A stretch of 56,015 bases of DNA, taken from positions 1 to 56,015 of the forward strand of contig JACPAV010000023.1 in the NCBI GenBank assembly GCA_016180645.1, read 5' to 3'. Position 1 is the stretch's first letter; each line of letters begins with the position of its first letter. The DNA comes from Nitrospirota bacterium (GTDB lineage Bacteria; JACPQY01). The position numbers and the translations under genes are program-made. Under the pieces are notes generated by a model. That model made no database searches. It was given only the letters and a program-made list of their open reading frames with translations, and was not told where the DNA came from. This document shows, piece after piece, positions 7,634-20,050 of the stretch.

Positions 7634-9223
7634 ATGGCCGTTTCAGTTCTGCTGTCCGATACGCTTTCGGAGGAGGGGTTGCGACTCCTTCGTTCCGCTT
7701 CCAACCTGAAGGTGGACGTGAAGCCGGGTCTTCCCGAGAAAGAACTCATTGGCCTGATCAAGTCCTACGACGCCCTCGTAGTGCGAAGCGGAACCAAAGT
7801 GACCAAGCCGATTATCGAGGCGGCGGACAATCTGAAAGTGATCGGCCGGGCCGGGACGGGCGTGGACAACATCGACGTTGAAGCGGCCACGAAAAAAGGG
7901 ATCATCGTCATGAACACGCCGGGCGGGAACACGATCACTACCGCGGAACACACCTTTGCCATGATCATGTCCCTCGCGCGCAAGATTCCGCAAGCCCATA
8001 TGCTTCTCCACAAGGGCAAGTGGGCCAAGGGCGAGCTCATGGGAACCGAACTGTTCGGGAAGACCTTGGGCGTGGTCGGTCTCGGAAAAATCGGACGCGT
8101 GGTGGCCGAGCGCGCGCTCGCCTTCAAGATGAACGTGATCGCCACCGACCCGTACGTCACCGCCGAAGCCGGACGCAAGATGGGCGTTGAGATCGGATCG
8201 CTGGACGACGTGCTTCGCCGGGCGGACATCCTCACCGTTCACACGCCCCTAACGACCGAAACCACCAAATTTCTGAACGACGCGGTGTTTGAGAAAATGA
8301 AAACGGGCGTCCTGCTCGTCAATTGCGCGAGGGGCGAACTTATGGATGAGGACGCGTTGATTCGCGCGCTGAAATCCGGGCGCGTCGCCGGCGCCGCTCT
8401 CGACGTGTTCCACAAGGAGCCGCTGCCGGCCGACCATCCGTTGCTCGGCCTAGACAACGTCATCACCACGCCGCATCTCGGCGCCGCCACGAAGGAGGCG
8501 CAGGTGAACGTGGCCGTGGCCGTGGCGCAGCAAATTATCGAGTTCTTCGCGAACGGCGTGGCCCGCGGGGCGGTGAACTTCCCCGCGGTCTCCCCGGAAA
8601 CGCTCGATCTCCTCCGGCCCTACATGAACCTGGCGGAAAAAATCGGCCTGCTCCAGTCGCAAATGTTTCGGGGCAAGGTGGAGGAGATCCGGATGGAATA
8701 CTCCGGACACGTTGCGGAATATGAAACCGAGCCCATCACCCTTTCGGCCCTCAAGGGGTTTTTTACTCCCCTTCTGACCGACCGCGTCACCTTTGTGAAT
8801 GCCCCCGTTATCGCCCGCGAGCGAGGAATCCGCGTGGAAGAATCGAAATCGAAAGCCGCCAAAGATTTTGTCAGCCTCCTGACGATCACCGTGGGCGATG
8901 GGCGGAACCGCCTCAGCGTGGCCGGCACTCTTTTCGGGCAGAAGGAGCCCCGGCTCGTGCGCATCAATGATTTCATCCTGGAGGCCGTACCCGAGGGAAC
9001 GATTCTGATTTTCGAGAATGACGACAAGCCGGGCGTCATCGGGAACGTCGGCACCACGCTCGGCCGGAACGGTGTGAACATCGCCGGGATGGCGAATGGC
9101 CGGTTGAGCTCCGGGGGACGGGCCATCGCGCTTTACAACATCGATTCGAAAGTCCCGCCCGCGCTGCTCGACGAGCTCGCGAAGCTTCCGAACATCCGCT
9201 CAGCCCTTCAGGTGCAACTATGA
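7634..9223 (+). CDS. serA: D-3-phosphoglycerate dehydrogenase
   Basis: A 529-residue long-form SerA. It catalyses NAD-dependent oxidation of 3-phosphoglycerate, the first step of serine synthesis. Visible parts are the NAD-binding GLGKIGRVVAERAL, and the catalytic Arg in NCARGELMDE, Glu in FHKEPLP and His in TTPHLGAAT. After the catalytic domains come the allosteric-substrate-binding insert (about 325-450) and a C-terminal ACT domain (ENDDKPGVIGNVGTTLG). This architecture normally carries serine feedback control. It lies 33 nt after the aminotransferase, which would take the next step. Confidence 0.95.
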   Translation: MAVSVLLSDTLSEEGLRLLRSASNLKVDVKPGLPEKELIGLIKSYDALVVRSGTKVTKPIIEAADNLKVIGRAGTGVDNIDVEAATKKGIIVMNTPGGNTITTAEHTFAMIMSLARKIPQAHMLLHKGKWAKGELMGTELFGKTLGVVGLGKIGRVVAERALAFKMNVIATDPYVTAEAGRKMGVEIGSLDDVLRRADILTVHTPLTTETTKFLNDAVFEKMKTGVLLVNCARGELMDEDALIRALKSGRVAGAALDVFHKEPLPADHPLLGLDNVITTPHLGAATKEAQVNVAVAVAQQIIEFFANGVARGAVNFPAVSPETLDLLRPYMNLAEKIGLLQSQMFRGKVEEIRMEYSGHVAEYETEPITLSALKGFFTPLLTDRVTFVNAPVIARERGIRVEESKSKAAKDFVSLLTITVGDGRNRLSVAGTLFGQKEPRLVRINDFILEAVPEGTILIFENDDKPGVIGNVGTTLGRNGVNIAGMANGRLSSGGRAIALYNIDSKVPPALLDELAKLPNIRSALQVQL

Positions 9224-9227
9224 AGCG

Positions 9228-9307
9228 GTCAGCATTCAGCAATCCGCGGTCAGCTACTGAAACATCCTCATCACTCTTGGACCGTGGGCTGAGAGCCGAA
9301 TGCTGAC
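9228..9307. repeat. intergenic inverted repeat
   Basis: GTCAGCATTC (9228-9237) recurs inverted as GAATGCTGAC (9298-9307) with a 60-nt loop rich in CTGA/TCAG words. No T-tract follows. It fills the gap between serA and hisZ. Confidence 0.5.
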
Positions 9308-9325
9308 GGCTGATCGCTTTCAGAC

Positions 9326-13023
<3,698 letters not shown>

Positions 13024-13027
<4 letters not shown>

Positions 13028-13051
13028 GGGCGAGGCATGCCTCGCCCCTAC
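13024..13051. repeat. perfect 28-bp GTAG...CTAC palindrome covering two stop codons
   Basis: The half-site GTAGGGGCGAGGCA is followed directly by its reverse complement. The left TAG (13025-13027) stops the glycosyltransferase, and the right CTA (13048-13050) is the TAG that stops ktrA on the other strand. It may also act as a two-way terminator, though no T-tract flanks it. Confidence 0.85.
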
Positions 13052-13698
13052 GCGCCGGTCAGTTTTTCGACTTTGTCCTCCGGTCCAATCAGCATGAGGA
13101 CATCGCCCTTGTGGATGCGGTCTTCCGGGTCCGGGCTGAAGTCCCACCGCTTGAGATCGCTCGACCAGATGGCCACCACATTGATGCCGTGCAATTTCCG
13201 CAGGTCCATCTCACGGAGGGTATGCCCCCAATAGTTCTCCGGCGCCTTCCACTCCACCAACGCCGCTTCGTCTTGCAGCGGGAGAAAATCGACAATGCCT
13301 TGGGAAAGAATACCCTTCCCCAGCCGCTCTCCCATCTCCGCCTCGATTTGGACGGCGCGTGAGGCTCCGATCATCTTCAACACGTGGGCCTCGCGCTCCG
13401 AATTGGCGCGGGCAATGATCTGCTGAACTCCCATATCCTTCAGGAGCGTGACCGCCAGTACGGCGGACTGGAAGTCATCTCCAATGGCCACCACGCCCAG
13501 TTCGACGCCCTTCCCAATAACTTCTCGCAAGGAAGGCTCGTCCATCGCGTCCACCCTGGCGCAAAACGGCAGCACGTCCTTCGCGCGATCGACGGCGGAC
13601 GCCGAGGAGTCGATCCCAATGACCTCCCAGCCGCGCTTGGCGAGGGTTTTGGCCAGCGGCAGGCCGAAACGTCCCAGTCCGATCACGATGGTTCTCAT
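13048..13698 (-). CDS. ktrA: KtrA/TrkA-type potassium channel regulator
   Basis: A 216-residue cytoplasmic gating subunit. The RCK-N domain starts with MRTIVIGLGRFGLPLAKTL, a Gly-rich Rossmann motif that binds ATP/ADP or NAD(H), with the acidic GIDSS at the end of the second strand. The RCK-C domain occupies about 137-216. A single RCK_N/RCK_C unit is typical of KtrA rather than the double TrkA. The membrane subunit lies directly upstream, with a 15-nt gap, and AAGGGA precedes the start. Confidence 0.9.
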   Translation of the reverse strand: MRTIVIGLGRFGLPLAKTLAKRGWEVIGIDSSASAVDRAKDVLPFCARVDAMDEPSLREVIGKGVELGVVAIGDDFQSAVLAVTLLKDMGVQQIIARANSEREAHVLKMIGASRAVQIEAEMGERLGKGILSQGIVDFLPLQDEAALVEWKAPENYWGHTLREMDLRKLHGINVVAIWSSDLKRWDFSPDPEDRIHKGDVLMLIGPEDKVEKLTGA

Positions 13699-13713
13699 TT
13701 ACGTCCCTTGGGA

Positions 13714-15501
13714 TCAGCCGATGATAAGCCTTCCCTCGGGATATTCAATACTTCCCCGCTCCTTGGGCTTGGCCAGGGCGAACGCAAGCGTCAGGGGGCC
13801 CAATCGACCGACGAACATCATCACCGCGATGAGGATCTTCCCAAGGGGCGTCAGCAAAGGGGTAATGCCCAGCGAAAGGCCGACCGTTCCGAACGCCGAA
13901 ACGATCTCAAACAGAACGGCATTGAACGGGTGCGATTCGACCATCATGACCAGGCCGCCCAGTACGATGACGATGCCGAAACTGGCGAAGACGAGTGCCG
14001 TGGCCTTTGCGATGACCTCGGGACTGACGGTCCGGCGGAACGCGACGGCCGAGCGTCGCTGGAACATGGTCGTGCTGAAGGTCATCCACATCACGGCCGC
14101 CGTGGTCGTCTTGATCCCTCCGGCGGTACCACCGGGCGATCCTCCGACGAACATGAAAAGCATCACCAGGAGTGCCGCCGCGGAGGAGATCTGGGAAAAA
14201 TCGACGGTGTTGAATCCGGCCGTGCGCGGCGTGACCGATTGGAACCAGGAGGCCCACAATTTCTGCCCGAACGACAATGGGGCGAGTGAATGATTCCACT
14301 CCAACCCCAGGAAAAGGACCATGCCGAGCGCGATGAGCACGGCACTCGTCCACAGCACAAGCCGCAGATGGAGGGAGGTTACCGGCCTTGGGCCTCGCGG
14401 CGCCCAGAACCCACGTGAATTCCGCTCGCCGCCCCCGAAGCGAAGCCAAGGGGGAAGGCGCGGGGGCCAGCCGATCCAATGCGCCACACCGAGCCACACG
14501 GGGAAACCCAGACCCCCGACGATGATGAGACCGGGAACAACAAGATTGACGACCGGGCTGCCGACAAACGACATGAGACTGTCCGGGAAGAGGGCGAATC
14601 CGGCGTTGTTGAAAGCCGAGATGGAGTGGAAGACGGCGAGGTAGAGTCCGCGCGCGTCGCCGAGCGACCCCCGCCAGGCGGCGTACAGGCCCAAAGCCCC
14701 GAGCGCCTCTACACAGAATGTTACGATGACAATCGACTTCAACACGCCCCCGAGAGATCCGATGCCGGGAAGGTCCAGAGTTTCTTTCAGCGCGAGCTCA
14801 TGGCGTAGCTGCATCCGCCGCGCGGCCAGGAAAGGCAGTAGAGCGCCGAGCGTGACGATGCCGAGTCCGCCCACTTGAATGAGAATCATGAGCACGATCT
14901 CTCCGGGGAGGCTGAACGTCATGCCGGGGTCCACCGTCACCAATCCGGTGACGCAGACCGCCGAGGTGGACATGAAAAGGGCATCGATGAATGAGATTCC
15001 GCGGTCGGACTCGGTCATGACCGGAAGGGATAGGAGGACCGCGCCCACCAGGATCAACGTGGCGAAGCCCGTGACGGCCGTCTGGGCCGGCCGGAGTTCC
15101 AACGCTGCCCGCCATTCGGAGAATTTCCTCAGCCGGCTGGCGTAAATGCCCAAACTCAAAAGATAGAAGGCAACGTGATACCCGGGGGCGCGTATCGTCT
15201 CGAAGGACTCCACCAGGAAAAGCTCGCGCACGCGTTCCTCGACCAGCACAAGGACCAGCACCGTCATCAGGCTCCTGAGCCAATGCAGCTTGAAGTGCTT
15301 GACTCCCTCCAGCCGGATGAACCGAATCTGATCCATCGTGAAAGAAATGGTGATGGACGCCGCCACCGGAGTCCCCAGGAGGGCTGAAATCGTGCCGCCC
15401 ACAAGGAAATCGACGGCGGCTCCGGCCGCGAGACCGATCGGGATTCCCCATCGAACGAAGTGGCCCAGCGAGAGGAACGAAGGAACGCGGTCTTCCGTCA
15501 T
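13714..15501 (-). CDS. TrkH/KtrB-family potassium uptake protein
   Basis: A 595-residue membrane subunit of a potassium uptake system. The four pore loops are visible: TSAVCVTGL, SAFNNAGF, VTPRTAGFN and SAFGTVGL, each with the conserved selectivity-filter glycine. A positively charged helix follows the last pore. The protein has an N-terminal extension of about 130 residues with extra hydrophobic helices that ordinary KtrB (about 450 residues) lacks. It is first in a two-gene operon with ktrA. The start has AAGGGAGG at good spacing. Confidence 0.9.
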   Translation of the reverse strand: MTEDRVPSFLSLGHFVRWGIPIGLAAGAAVDFLVGGTISALLGTPVAASITISFTMDQIRFIRLEGVKHFKLHWLRSLMTVLVLVLVEERVRELFLVESFETIRAPGYHVAFYLLSLGIYASRLRKFSEWRAALELRPAQTAVTGFATLILVGAVLLSLPVMTESDRGISFIDALFMSTSAVCVTGLVTVDPGMTFSLPGEIVLMILIQVGGLGIVTLGALLPFLAARRMQLRHELALKETLDLPGIGSLGGVLKSIVIVTFCVEALGALGLYAAWRGSLGDARGLYLAVFHSISAFNNAGFALFPDSLMSFVGSPVVNLVVPGLIIVGGLGFPVWLGVAHWIGWPPRLPPWLRFGGGERNSRGFWAPRGPRPVTSLHLRLVLWTSAVLIALGMVLFLGLEWNHSLAPLSFGQKLWASWFQSVTPRTAGFNTVDFSQISSAAALLVMLFMFVGGSPGGTAGGIKTTTAAVMWMTFSTTMFQRRSAVAFRRTVSPEVIAKATALVFASFGIVIVLGGLVMMVESHPFNAVLFEIVSAFGTVGLSLGITPLLTPLGKILIAVMMFVGRLGPLTLAFALAKPKERGSIEYPEGRLIIG

Positions 15502-15552
15502 GCGCCTCCCTTTCCACTGCGTTTCAAGGACGGTGATCGGAAGGCCATGAAA

Positions 15553-16416
15553 TCAAGCACCGCCGACCATCCACGCGGAGCAGGATCCCGATTCCTTGGT
15601 CCGCTGGAGGGCCCTCCGGCAATCCTTCGCCGTTTCAAAGACGCCGAAGACGGTCGGCCCGCTCCCGCTCATCGCGGCATAGACGGCTCCCGTCTCCGTG
15701 AGAACACGTTTCAGCTCACGGACTTCCGGATGGAGTGCCACGGCCACCGGCTCAAGATCATTGCGGGCAAACCGGCGCCAGAACGTTCCATCGGAGAGTG
15801 ACGCCGAAAGGGCCGTGAAGGTCGATCGAGGTCTGGAGGGACGACGCCCCGCCTGATTCCAAGACTCGTAGATATCGCGCGTGGAAATTCCGAAACCCGG
15901 AAAAACGATGAGGTAGCGGAAGGCATCGGCCGATTCGATCGGTTGGAGAATGTCTCCCCGCCCGGTGGCGAGGGCCGTGCCATGGGGGGAGATGAAGAAG
16001 GGAACGTCCGAGCCCAATGTCCCCGCGACTTCCATCAAGTCTTTGTCCGTCAGTCCGAGCGCAAGGGCGCGGTTGAGCAGGAGGAGCGTCTGAGCGGCAT
16101 CGCTGCTACCGCCGCCCAGTCCCGCCGCCACGGGCACTTTCTTGCGAATGGTGATGCGCACGCCCATCGAGCTGTCCAGCCCTTTGAACAGCGCATCCGC
16201 CGCGCGAAAGGCAAGATTCCGCTCATCGGCGGGCACCCCCGGATCATCACAAAGGATGCGGATGCCCCTCACGTTCGTCACCGTCACCCCGATTTCATCC
16301 GCGAGCCCAATCTTCTGCATGACCGAATAGATGTTGTGATATCCGTCGTCCCGCTTTCCAAGAATGAGGAGGCTGAGATTCAGCTTGGCCGGCGCCGCCG
16401 CCTTGAACGTTCGCAC
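15553..16416 (-). CDS. ispE: 4-diphosphocytidyl-2-C-methyl-D-erythritol kinase
   Basis: A GHMP-fold kinase of about 287 residues that phosphorylates CDP-methylerythritol in the non-mevalonate isoprenoid pathway. N-terminal APAKLNLSL with RDDGYHN, the ATP loop PVAAGLGGGSSDAAQ, and C-terminal AMSGSGPTVFGVF are the three family motifs. I chose the GTG at 16416. It gives the usual short N-terminus and lies 6 nt after a TACTAT box. The TTG at 16434 is possible but would add six unusual residues and lies upstream of that box. Confidence 0.92.
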   Translation of the reverse strand: MRTFKAAAPAKLNLSLLILGKRDDGYHNIYSVMQKIGLADEIGVTVTNVRGIRILCDDPGVPADERNLAFRAADALFKGLDSSMGVRITIRKKVPVAAGLGGGSSDAAQTLLLLNRALALGLTDKDLMEVAGTLGSDVPFFISPHGTALATGRGDILQPIESADAFRYLIVFPGFGISTRDIYESWNQAGRRPSRPRSTFTALSASLSDGTFWRRFARNDLEPVAVALHPEVRELKRVLTETGAVYAAMSGSGPTVFGVFETAKDCRRALQRTKESGSCSAWMVGGA

Positions 16417-16422
16417 CCGGGG

Positions 16423-16465
16423 ATAGTAGCACAAATGGTTTGCAGGTCTGCCGATTCAGTATAAT
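16423..16465. promoter_or_regulatory. divergent -10 elements for ispE and the patatin gene
   Basis: On the minus strand TACTAT (16423-16428) ends 6 nt before the GTG of ispE. On the plus strand a consensus TATAAT (16460-16465) ends 11 nt before the TTG of the patatin gene. -35 boxes are weak on both sides (TTTGCA at 16439 for the plus strand). Confidence 0.45.
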
Positions 16466-16476
16466 GTGCACCCACC

Positions 16477-17718
16477 TTGAAGAAGGAAGCGAAACAGAAA
16501 AAGACCGCCCTCATTCTATCCGGCGGTGGCGCCCGCGGCGCGTATGAAGCGGGAATCATCCGATTCATCCGTCAGAAGCTTCCACCCAGCGTGCAGGGAC
16601 ATGCGCGATTCGACATCATCTCCGGAACGAGCGTGGGGGCCATCCATGCTTGTTTCATGGCGGCCACCGCGGATGACCCGGAGAGCCAAGGCAAGCGGCT
16701 CGAAGACGTCTGGACCAGTTTCCGATTCGATTCGGTCTACTCGTTCGGAGTCGGCCAACTTTGGAGCGTTCTGAAATGGAATCTAGGGCGGAGTGCCCGC
16801 GAAACCCTCCAAAAAGGCCTCTTGCCCAGGCGCATGGGGGGATTTCTCAATACCAAACCGCTCGAACGGGTTGTGGTGAAAACGCTTCCTTGGAAAAACA
16901 TCAGCAGGAATTTGAAATCCGGGGTCCTCACGGCCCTGAGCGTGTCGGCTACCGACCTTCAATCCGGACACACCGTCGTCTTTGTCGAAATGGCCGATCC
17001 GCTTCCCGCGTGGAGCATGAACCCTTATATGGAGGTCAAGACCTCGCGCATCACGCCCTCCCACGCTTTGGCCTCCGCGGCCATTCCCCTCCTTTTTCCC
17101 TCCGTGCTCATCGAAGGTCGGTACTACTGCGACGGCGGCCTTCGGCAGAACACGCCGCTGAGCCCCGCTCTCCGGCTCGGGGCGGACAAGGCGCTGATCA
17201 TCGGCCTCCATCACCAGCCCACCAAACAGGAGAGTACGCGCGAGCGGCCCCTGAGAATCACCGACGTTCCAAACCATCCCGGCTATCTCCTCGGAAAAGT
17301 CCTGAACGCGTTCCTGCTCGATCACGTTGATTACGACATTTCCCGGCTCCAGCTTTTCAATGCCCTGCTTGAAGGCGGCGAGAAATCGTTCGGAAAGAAA
17401 TTCTTCAAAATGATGGACCAGATCACGATCCCCGTCCGGGGCGCGCCCTTCAAAAGGGTGACGAATCTTCTCATCCGGCCATCCGACGACATCGGCTCCA
17501 TCGCGGCCAAATACAGCAAACGCAAGCTCACGCCGGGGATGAAGGGGCTGCTGGATTGGACCCTTCGCAGAATGATGAAGCTTGGAACCGGCCGGCGGGA
17601 AGCCGACCTTCTCAGCTACCTGCTTTTCGACGGCGACTACGCCCGCGAACTCATGAACCTCGGCATGAAGGACGCAGAGAAGCGGAAGGACGAACTCATC
17701 GATTTTTTCATGGCGTAG
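16477..17718 (+). CDS. patatin-like phospholipase
   Basis: A 413-residue protein whose first 220 residues are a complete patatin domain. It has the oxyanion loop LSGGGARGAYEAG, the nucleophile elbow GTSVG (Ser about 52) and the catalytic Asp in YCDGGLRQNTP. The Ser-Asp dyad hydrolyses acyl ester bonds of phospholipids. The 190-residue tail is unassigned and rich in Lys/Arg. No signal peptide is seen, so a cytoplasmic or peripheral-membrane role is likely. The start is TTG, very close to the predicted transcription start. It is convergent with the SRP RNA, 3 nt apart. Confidence 0.85.
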   Translation: MKKEAKQKKTALILSGGGARGAYEAGIIRFIRQKLPPSVQGHARFDIISGTSVGAIHACFMAATADDPESQGKRLEDVWTSFRFDSVYSFGVGQLWSVLKWNLGRSARETLQKGLLPRRMGGFLNTKPLERVVVKTLPWKNISRNLKSGVLTALSVSATDLQSGHTVVFVEMADPLPAWSMNPYMEVKTSRITPSHALASAAIPLLFPSVLIEGRYYCDGGLRQNTPLSPALRLGADKALIIGLHHQPTKQESTRERPLRITDVPNHPGYLLGKVLNAFLLDHVDYDISRLQLFNALLEGGEKSFGKKFFKMMDQITIPVRGAPFKRVTNLLIRPSDDIGSIAAKYSKRKLTPGMKGLLDWTLRRMMKLGTGRREADLLSYLLFDGDYARELMNLGMKDAEKRKDELIDFFMA

Positions 17719-17721
17719 GGA

Positions 17722-17817
17722 GGGGCCGGGATTTCCGCAGCCGGATATCCTTGCTTACCGTTGCTTCCTTCCGGATCTGGCGGGGTTCACACGATGGTCC
17801 GTCGCAGGCCCGGCCCC
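17722..17817 (-). ncRNA. ffs: signal recognition particle RNA, small bacterial (4.5S) type
   Basis: Read on the minus strand, the sequence begins GGGGCCGGGCC and ends CCCGGCCCC, so its ends pair as in 4.5S RNA. The apical region holds CCAGATCCGGAAGGAAGCAA, the conserved tetraloop and symmetric/asymmetric loops bound by the Ffh M domain. About 96 nt, no Alu domain. A TACAAT box ends 6 nt before the 5' end, which fixes the start well. The protein partner ffh is at 23684-25051. Confidence 0.93.
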
Positions 17818-17823
17818 GACGCG

Positions 17824-17852
17824 ATTGTACCATGCCACGGACGGTATGGCAC
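17824..17852 (-). promoter_or_regulatory. promoter of the SRP RNA
   Basis: Minus-strand GTGCCA (17847-17852), 17-nt spacer, TACAAT (17824-17829), 6 nt before the RNA 5' end. Confidence 0.6.
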
Positions 17853-17926
17853 CGCGCGGGAGGGCGGCCCACGATGGCCGTCCATCGACGCGGCGACGCG
17901 CCCGGAACCTTGGTCCAATCAGATGA

Positions 17927-18133
17927 CTACTTCTTGCCCGCGGAGTCCGAAAGAAGCTTCAGGATCTTGTCCAGCTTCCGGTCTACCACTCCCAGGAAAC
18001 CGATCGTCAGAGTGGCCACCACACCGATCATAGCGAGGGACGCCCCGCGCTCGTCAATGGTTCCCCGGATTTGAAGTAGAAGCACGCCAATGGAAAAGGC
18101 CGCGGACAGGATGGTAAAGCCCGCCCAAATCAT
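17927..18133 (-). CDS. small two-helix membrane protein, unknown
   Basis: A 68-residue protein with two hydrophobic helices (about 3-23 and 32-50) joined by a short GTIDERG loop, then a basic amphipathic tail rich in Lys/Asp. It matches no family I recognise. That it is real is supported by a good promoter (TTGCCA-N17-TAGAAT) ending 6 nt before its ATG. It is divergent from the nitrilase-family gene and points towards the SRP RNA gene. Confidence 0.55.
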   Translation of the reverse strand: MIWAGFTILSAAFSIGVLLLQIRGTIDERGASLAMIGVVATLTIGFLGVVDRKLDKILKLLSDSAGKK

Positions 18134-18139
18134 GCCCGC

Positions 18140-18168
18140 ATTCTATTCCCCGAATCCGCTGATGGCAA
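18140..18168 (-). promoter_or_regulatory. promoter of the small membrane protein, leaderless
   Basis: Minus-strand TTGCCA (18163-18168), 17-nt spacer, TAGAAT (18140-18145), 6 nt to the ATG at 18133. Confidence 0.65.
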
Positions 18169-18191
18169 ACGTCAAGACACGGGGTCATGGT

Positions 18192-18221
18192 TTGCAGAAA
18201 GTCGCTCCATGACGCTAGACT
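18192..18221 (+). promoter_or_regulatory. promoter of the nitrilase-family gene
   Basis: TTGCAG (18192-18197), 18-nt spacer, TAGACT (18216-18221), 9 nt to ATG 18231. No Shine-Dalgarno sequence fits between. Confidence 0.5.
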
Positions 18222-18230
18222 GCGACATCG

Positions 18231-19043
18231 ATGGGTAAACCCCGAGAATCCTTGACCGTCGGATTGGTCCAGATGGACGCGCAAGACGACATGGTCGGAA
18301 ATGTGCGCCAATGCGAGAGCTTCATCCTTGAAGGCCGGCGGCGAGGTGCGCAGATCGTCGCCTTCCCCGAGCACTGCCTCTACCTCGGCAAGGACAAGTC
18401 GGTCGGTCTGAATCTCCAAGGCACCGAACTTCGGTCGCTGCAACGGGCGGCCGCTCGCGCAAGGGTCCATGTTCTCATCGGCAGTTTTCGAGAGAAAATC
18501 CGGGGCGAGAAGCGGGTCTACAACACTTCCGTCCTGATCAACTCAAGGGGCGGCATAGCCGCGATCTACCGAAAGATCCATCTGTTCGAAAGCCATTTCC
18601 GGACCGGGCCGAGTGTCACCGAGTCCGACTCGGTAAAACCGGGCAAGGCCATGGTTACCGCCCGGATCGGGGGAGTGGGAATCGGCCTCTCCATTTGCTA
18701 CGACCTGCGTTTCCCGGAACTCTACCGCAAACTCACTCTGAAAGGCTCCGAAATTCTGTGCGTTCCGGCGAATTTCAACGTCTTCACAGGGAAGGATCAT
18801 TGGTTTCCACTCCTGCAAGCGCGCGCGATCGAGAATCAGGCTTTCGTGGTCGCCCCGGCGCAGATCGGTGCCAAACCGGATGGCTGGATCGCCTTCGGCC
18901 ACGCCTGCGTCATCGATCCCTGGGGTCGAGTCCTTTTCGATGCCGGCAAGAAGTCCGGCGTCTTCCCCGTGAAACTCGACCTCGCCTACCTCGCCACCCT
19001 CCGCCGCGAGCTCCCCGCCCTCCGCAACATCCGGTTGATTTGA
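18231..19043 (+). CDS. carbon-nitrogen hydrolase, Nit-type
   Basis: A 270-residue nitrilase-superfamily amidase with the full Glu-Lys-Cys triad: Glu in VAFPEHCLY, Lys in YRKIHLFES, Cys in SICYDLRFPELYR. The length and the sequence around the Cys fit the Nit1/Nit2 branch, whose best-known members are deaminated-glutathione or omega-amidases. The exact substrate is uncertain. Soluble. It is a single gene with its own promoter and ends 77 nt before the RelE-like module. Confidence 0.88.
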   Translation: MGKPRESLTVGLVQMDAQDDMVGNVRQCESFILEGRRRGAQIVAFPEHCLYLGKDKSVGLNLQGTELRSLQRAAARARVHVLIGSFREKIRGEKRVYNTSVLINSRGGIAAIYRKIHLFESHFRTGPSVTESDSVKPGKAMVTARIGGVGIGLSICYDLRFPELYRKLTLKGSEILCVPANFNVFTGKDHWFPLLQARAIENQAFVVAPAQIGAKPDGWIAFGHACVIDPWGRVLFDAGKKSGVFPVKLDLAYLATLRRELPALRNIRLI

Positions 19044-19082
19044 GCGGGGATGAGAGAGAAGGGACGGGTCCGTTCCGGCTCG

Positions 19083-19111
19083 TTGGAAAAACAAGCCATG
19101 CTTGGTATCAT
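19083..19111 (+). promoter_or_regulatory. promoter of the RelE-like module
   Basis: TTGGAA (19083-19088), 17-nt spacer, TATCAT (19106-19111), 9 nt to ATG 19121. Confidence 0.5.
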
Positions 19112-19120
19112 GCAGCAGGT

Positions 19121-19348
19121 ATGACCAACGCTGCCCAGACGGCCCTGAAAATGCTGGAGTCCCTGCCGGAGGAGATACAGGATCGCGTGGTTCAGTCGCT
19201 CGCTGGGATCATCGAAGAGGCCCGCGACGAAGGTCGATGGGACGAAGCATTCGTGGAGAGATCGGACGGGCTTGCCGCCGCCGCTCGGCGGGCACATGAG
19301 GAAATTGCCGCTGGGAAATCGCGTCCCATGGAATATGACAAATTGTGA
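19121..19348 (+). CDS. putative antitoxin of a RelE/ParE-like pair
   Basis: A 75-residue acidic helical protein with MLESLPEEIQDRVVQSLAGIIEEARDE, an amphipathic segment common in small antitoxins, and a C-terminal tail that would wrap the toxin. No DNA-binding domain is obvious. Its TGA overlaps the GTG start of the toxin (GTGA), so translation is probably coupled. The role is inferred from size and position. Confidence 0.6.
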   Translation: MTNAAQTALKMLESLPEEIQDRVVQSLAGIIEEARDEGRWDEAFVERSDGLAAAARRAHEEIAAGKSRPMEYDKL

Positions 19349-19605
19349 CATCCCAGACTCTCCCCAGCTTCTGGGATTCGTATTCCACTCTCTCCGATAA
19401 CACCAGGAAAGCCGCGCGCAAGGCATACCGCCTCTGGCGCGATAACCCCTTCCACCCATCGCTTCACTTCAAGTGCGTCCATCCGGTCGAGCGGGTGTGG
19501 TCCGTTCGAATCACCCTCGGATTCCGCGCCTTGGGCGTCTTCGACAAAGAAACAATCACGTGGTTCTGGATCGGGAGCCACGAGGAGTACCTGCGTCGAT
19601 TCTGA
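19345..19605 (+). CDS. RelE/ParE-fold toxin
   Basis: An 86-residue basic protein with the strand pattern of the RelE/ParE superfamily. It has helices rich in Arg/Lys (residues 15-35), then HFKCVHPVERVWSVRITLGFRALG, then a hydrophobic strand and a conserved-looking WIGSHEEYLRRF end. RelE relatives cleave mRNA on the ribosome, while ParE relatives poison gyrase. The WSVRI...GFRALG block fits the RelE-side families better. It starts with GTG inside the antitoxin stop. Confidence 0.65.
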   Translation: MTSQTLPSFWDSYSTLSDNTRKAARKAYRLWRDNPFHPSLHFKCVHPVERVWSVRITLGFRALGVFDKETITWFWIGSHEEYLRRF

Positions 19606-19723
19606 ACATCGCTCGATACTTGGAGCACCGCCTCCATCGGGCCGTCCCCGCCGCAAGCTCCCGGTCCCGCAATAGCCGATTGGTCTCCTGAACCACTCAT
19701 CCGTCACCGATCTCCGGCGTCTT

Positions 19724-19752
19724 TTGAATCCAACGGAGGCATCGGGTATCCT
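19724..19752 (+). promoter_or_regulatory. promoter of mntA-hepT, leaderless
   Basis: TTGAAT (19724-19729), 17-nt spacer, TATCCT (19747-19752), 7 nt to ATG 19760. Confidence 0.6.
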
Positions 19753-19759
19753 GTTTCCG

Positions 19760-20050
19760 ATGGATCTTCATGAACTTCTGCAAAGAAATCGCCGGGAAAT
19801 CCTCGGCATTGCCGCCCGGCACGGCGCGCACAACGTACGGGTCTTCGGCTCCGTTGCGCGGGGGGACGCCGATGAGGCAAGTGACTTCGATTTCCTGGTG
19901 GATCTTGAACCGGGCAGGAGTCTCCTCGACCTGGGAGGCCTTCTGATGGACCTGCGGGAGCTGCTGGATCACGAAGTGGATGTCGTCACCGAGAAAGGCC
20001 TGCGGGAACGCATACGCACACGCGTGCTTCGCGATGCCAGGCCCCTATGA
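19760..20050 (+). CDS. mntA: MntA-type nucleotidyltransferase antitoxin
   Basis: A 96-residue minimal nucleotidyltransferase with [20 protein letters not shown], the GSxARGx5SDxD catalytic motif, and a third acidic residue in HEVDVV. In the studied MntA/HepT systems this enzyme adds AMP residues to the tyrosine of HepT and so silences it. The catalytic residues are all present. It overlaps hepT by an ATGA junction. The frame is open upstream to 19724, but that part holds the promoter. Confidence 0.85.
   Translation: MDLHELLQRNRREILGIAARHGAHNVRVFGSVARGDADEASDFDFLVDLEPGRSLLDLGGLLMDLRELLDHEVDVVTEKGLRERIRTRVLRDARPL

Noticed and set aside
19606-19723. Possible small gene between the RelE-like toxin and mntA
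   Set aside because: Short frames there lack start signals and domain features; only the mntA promoter can be supported.
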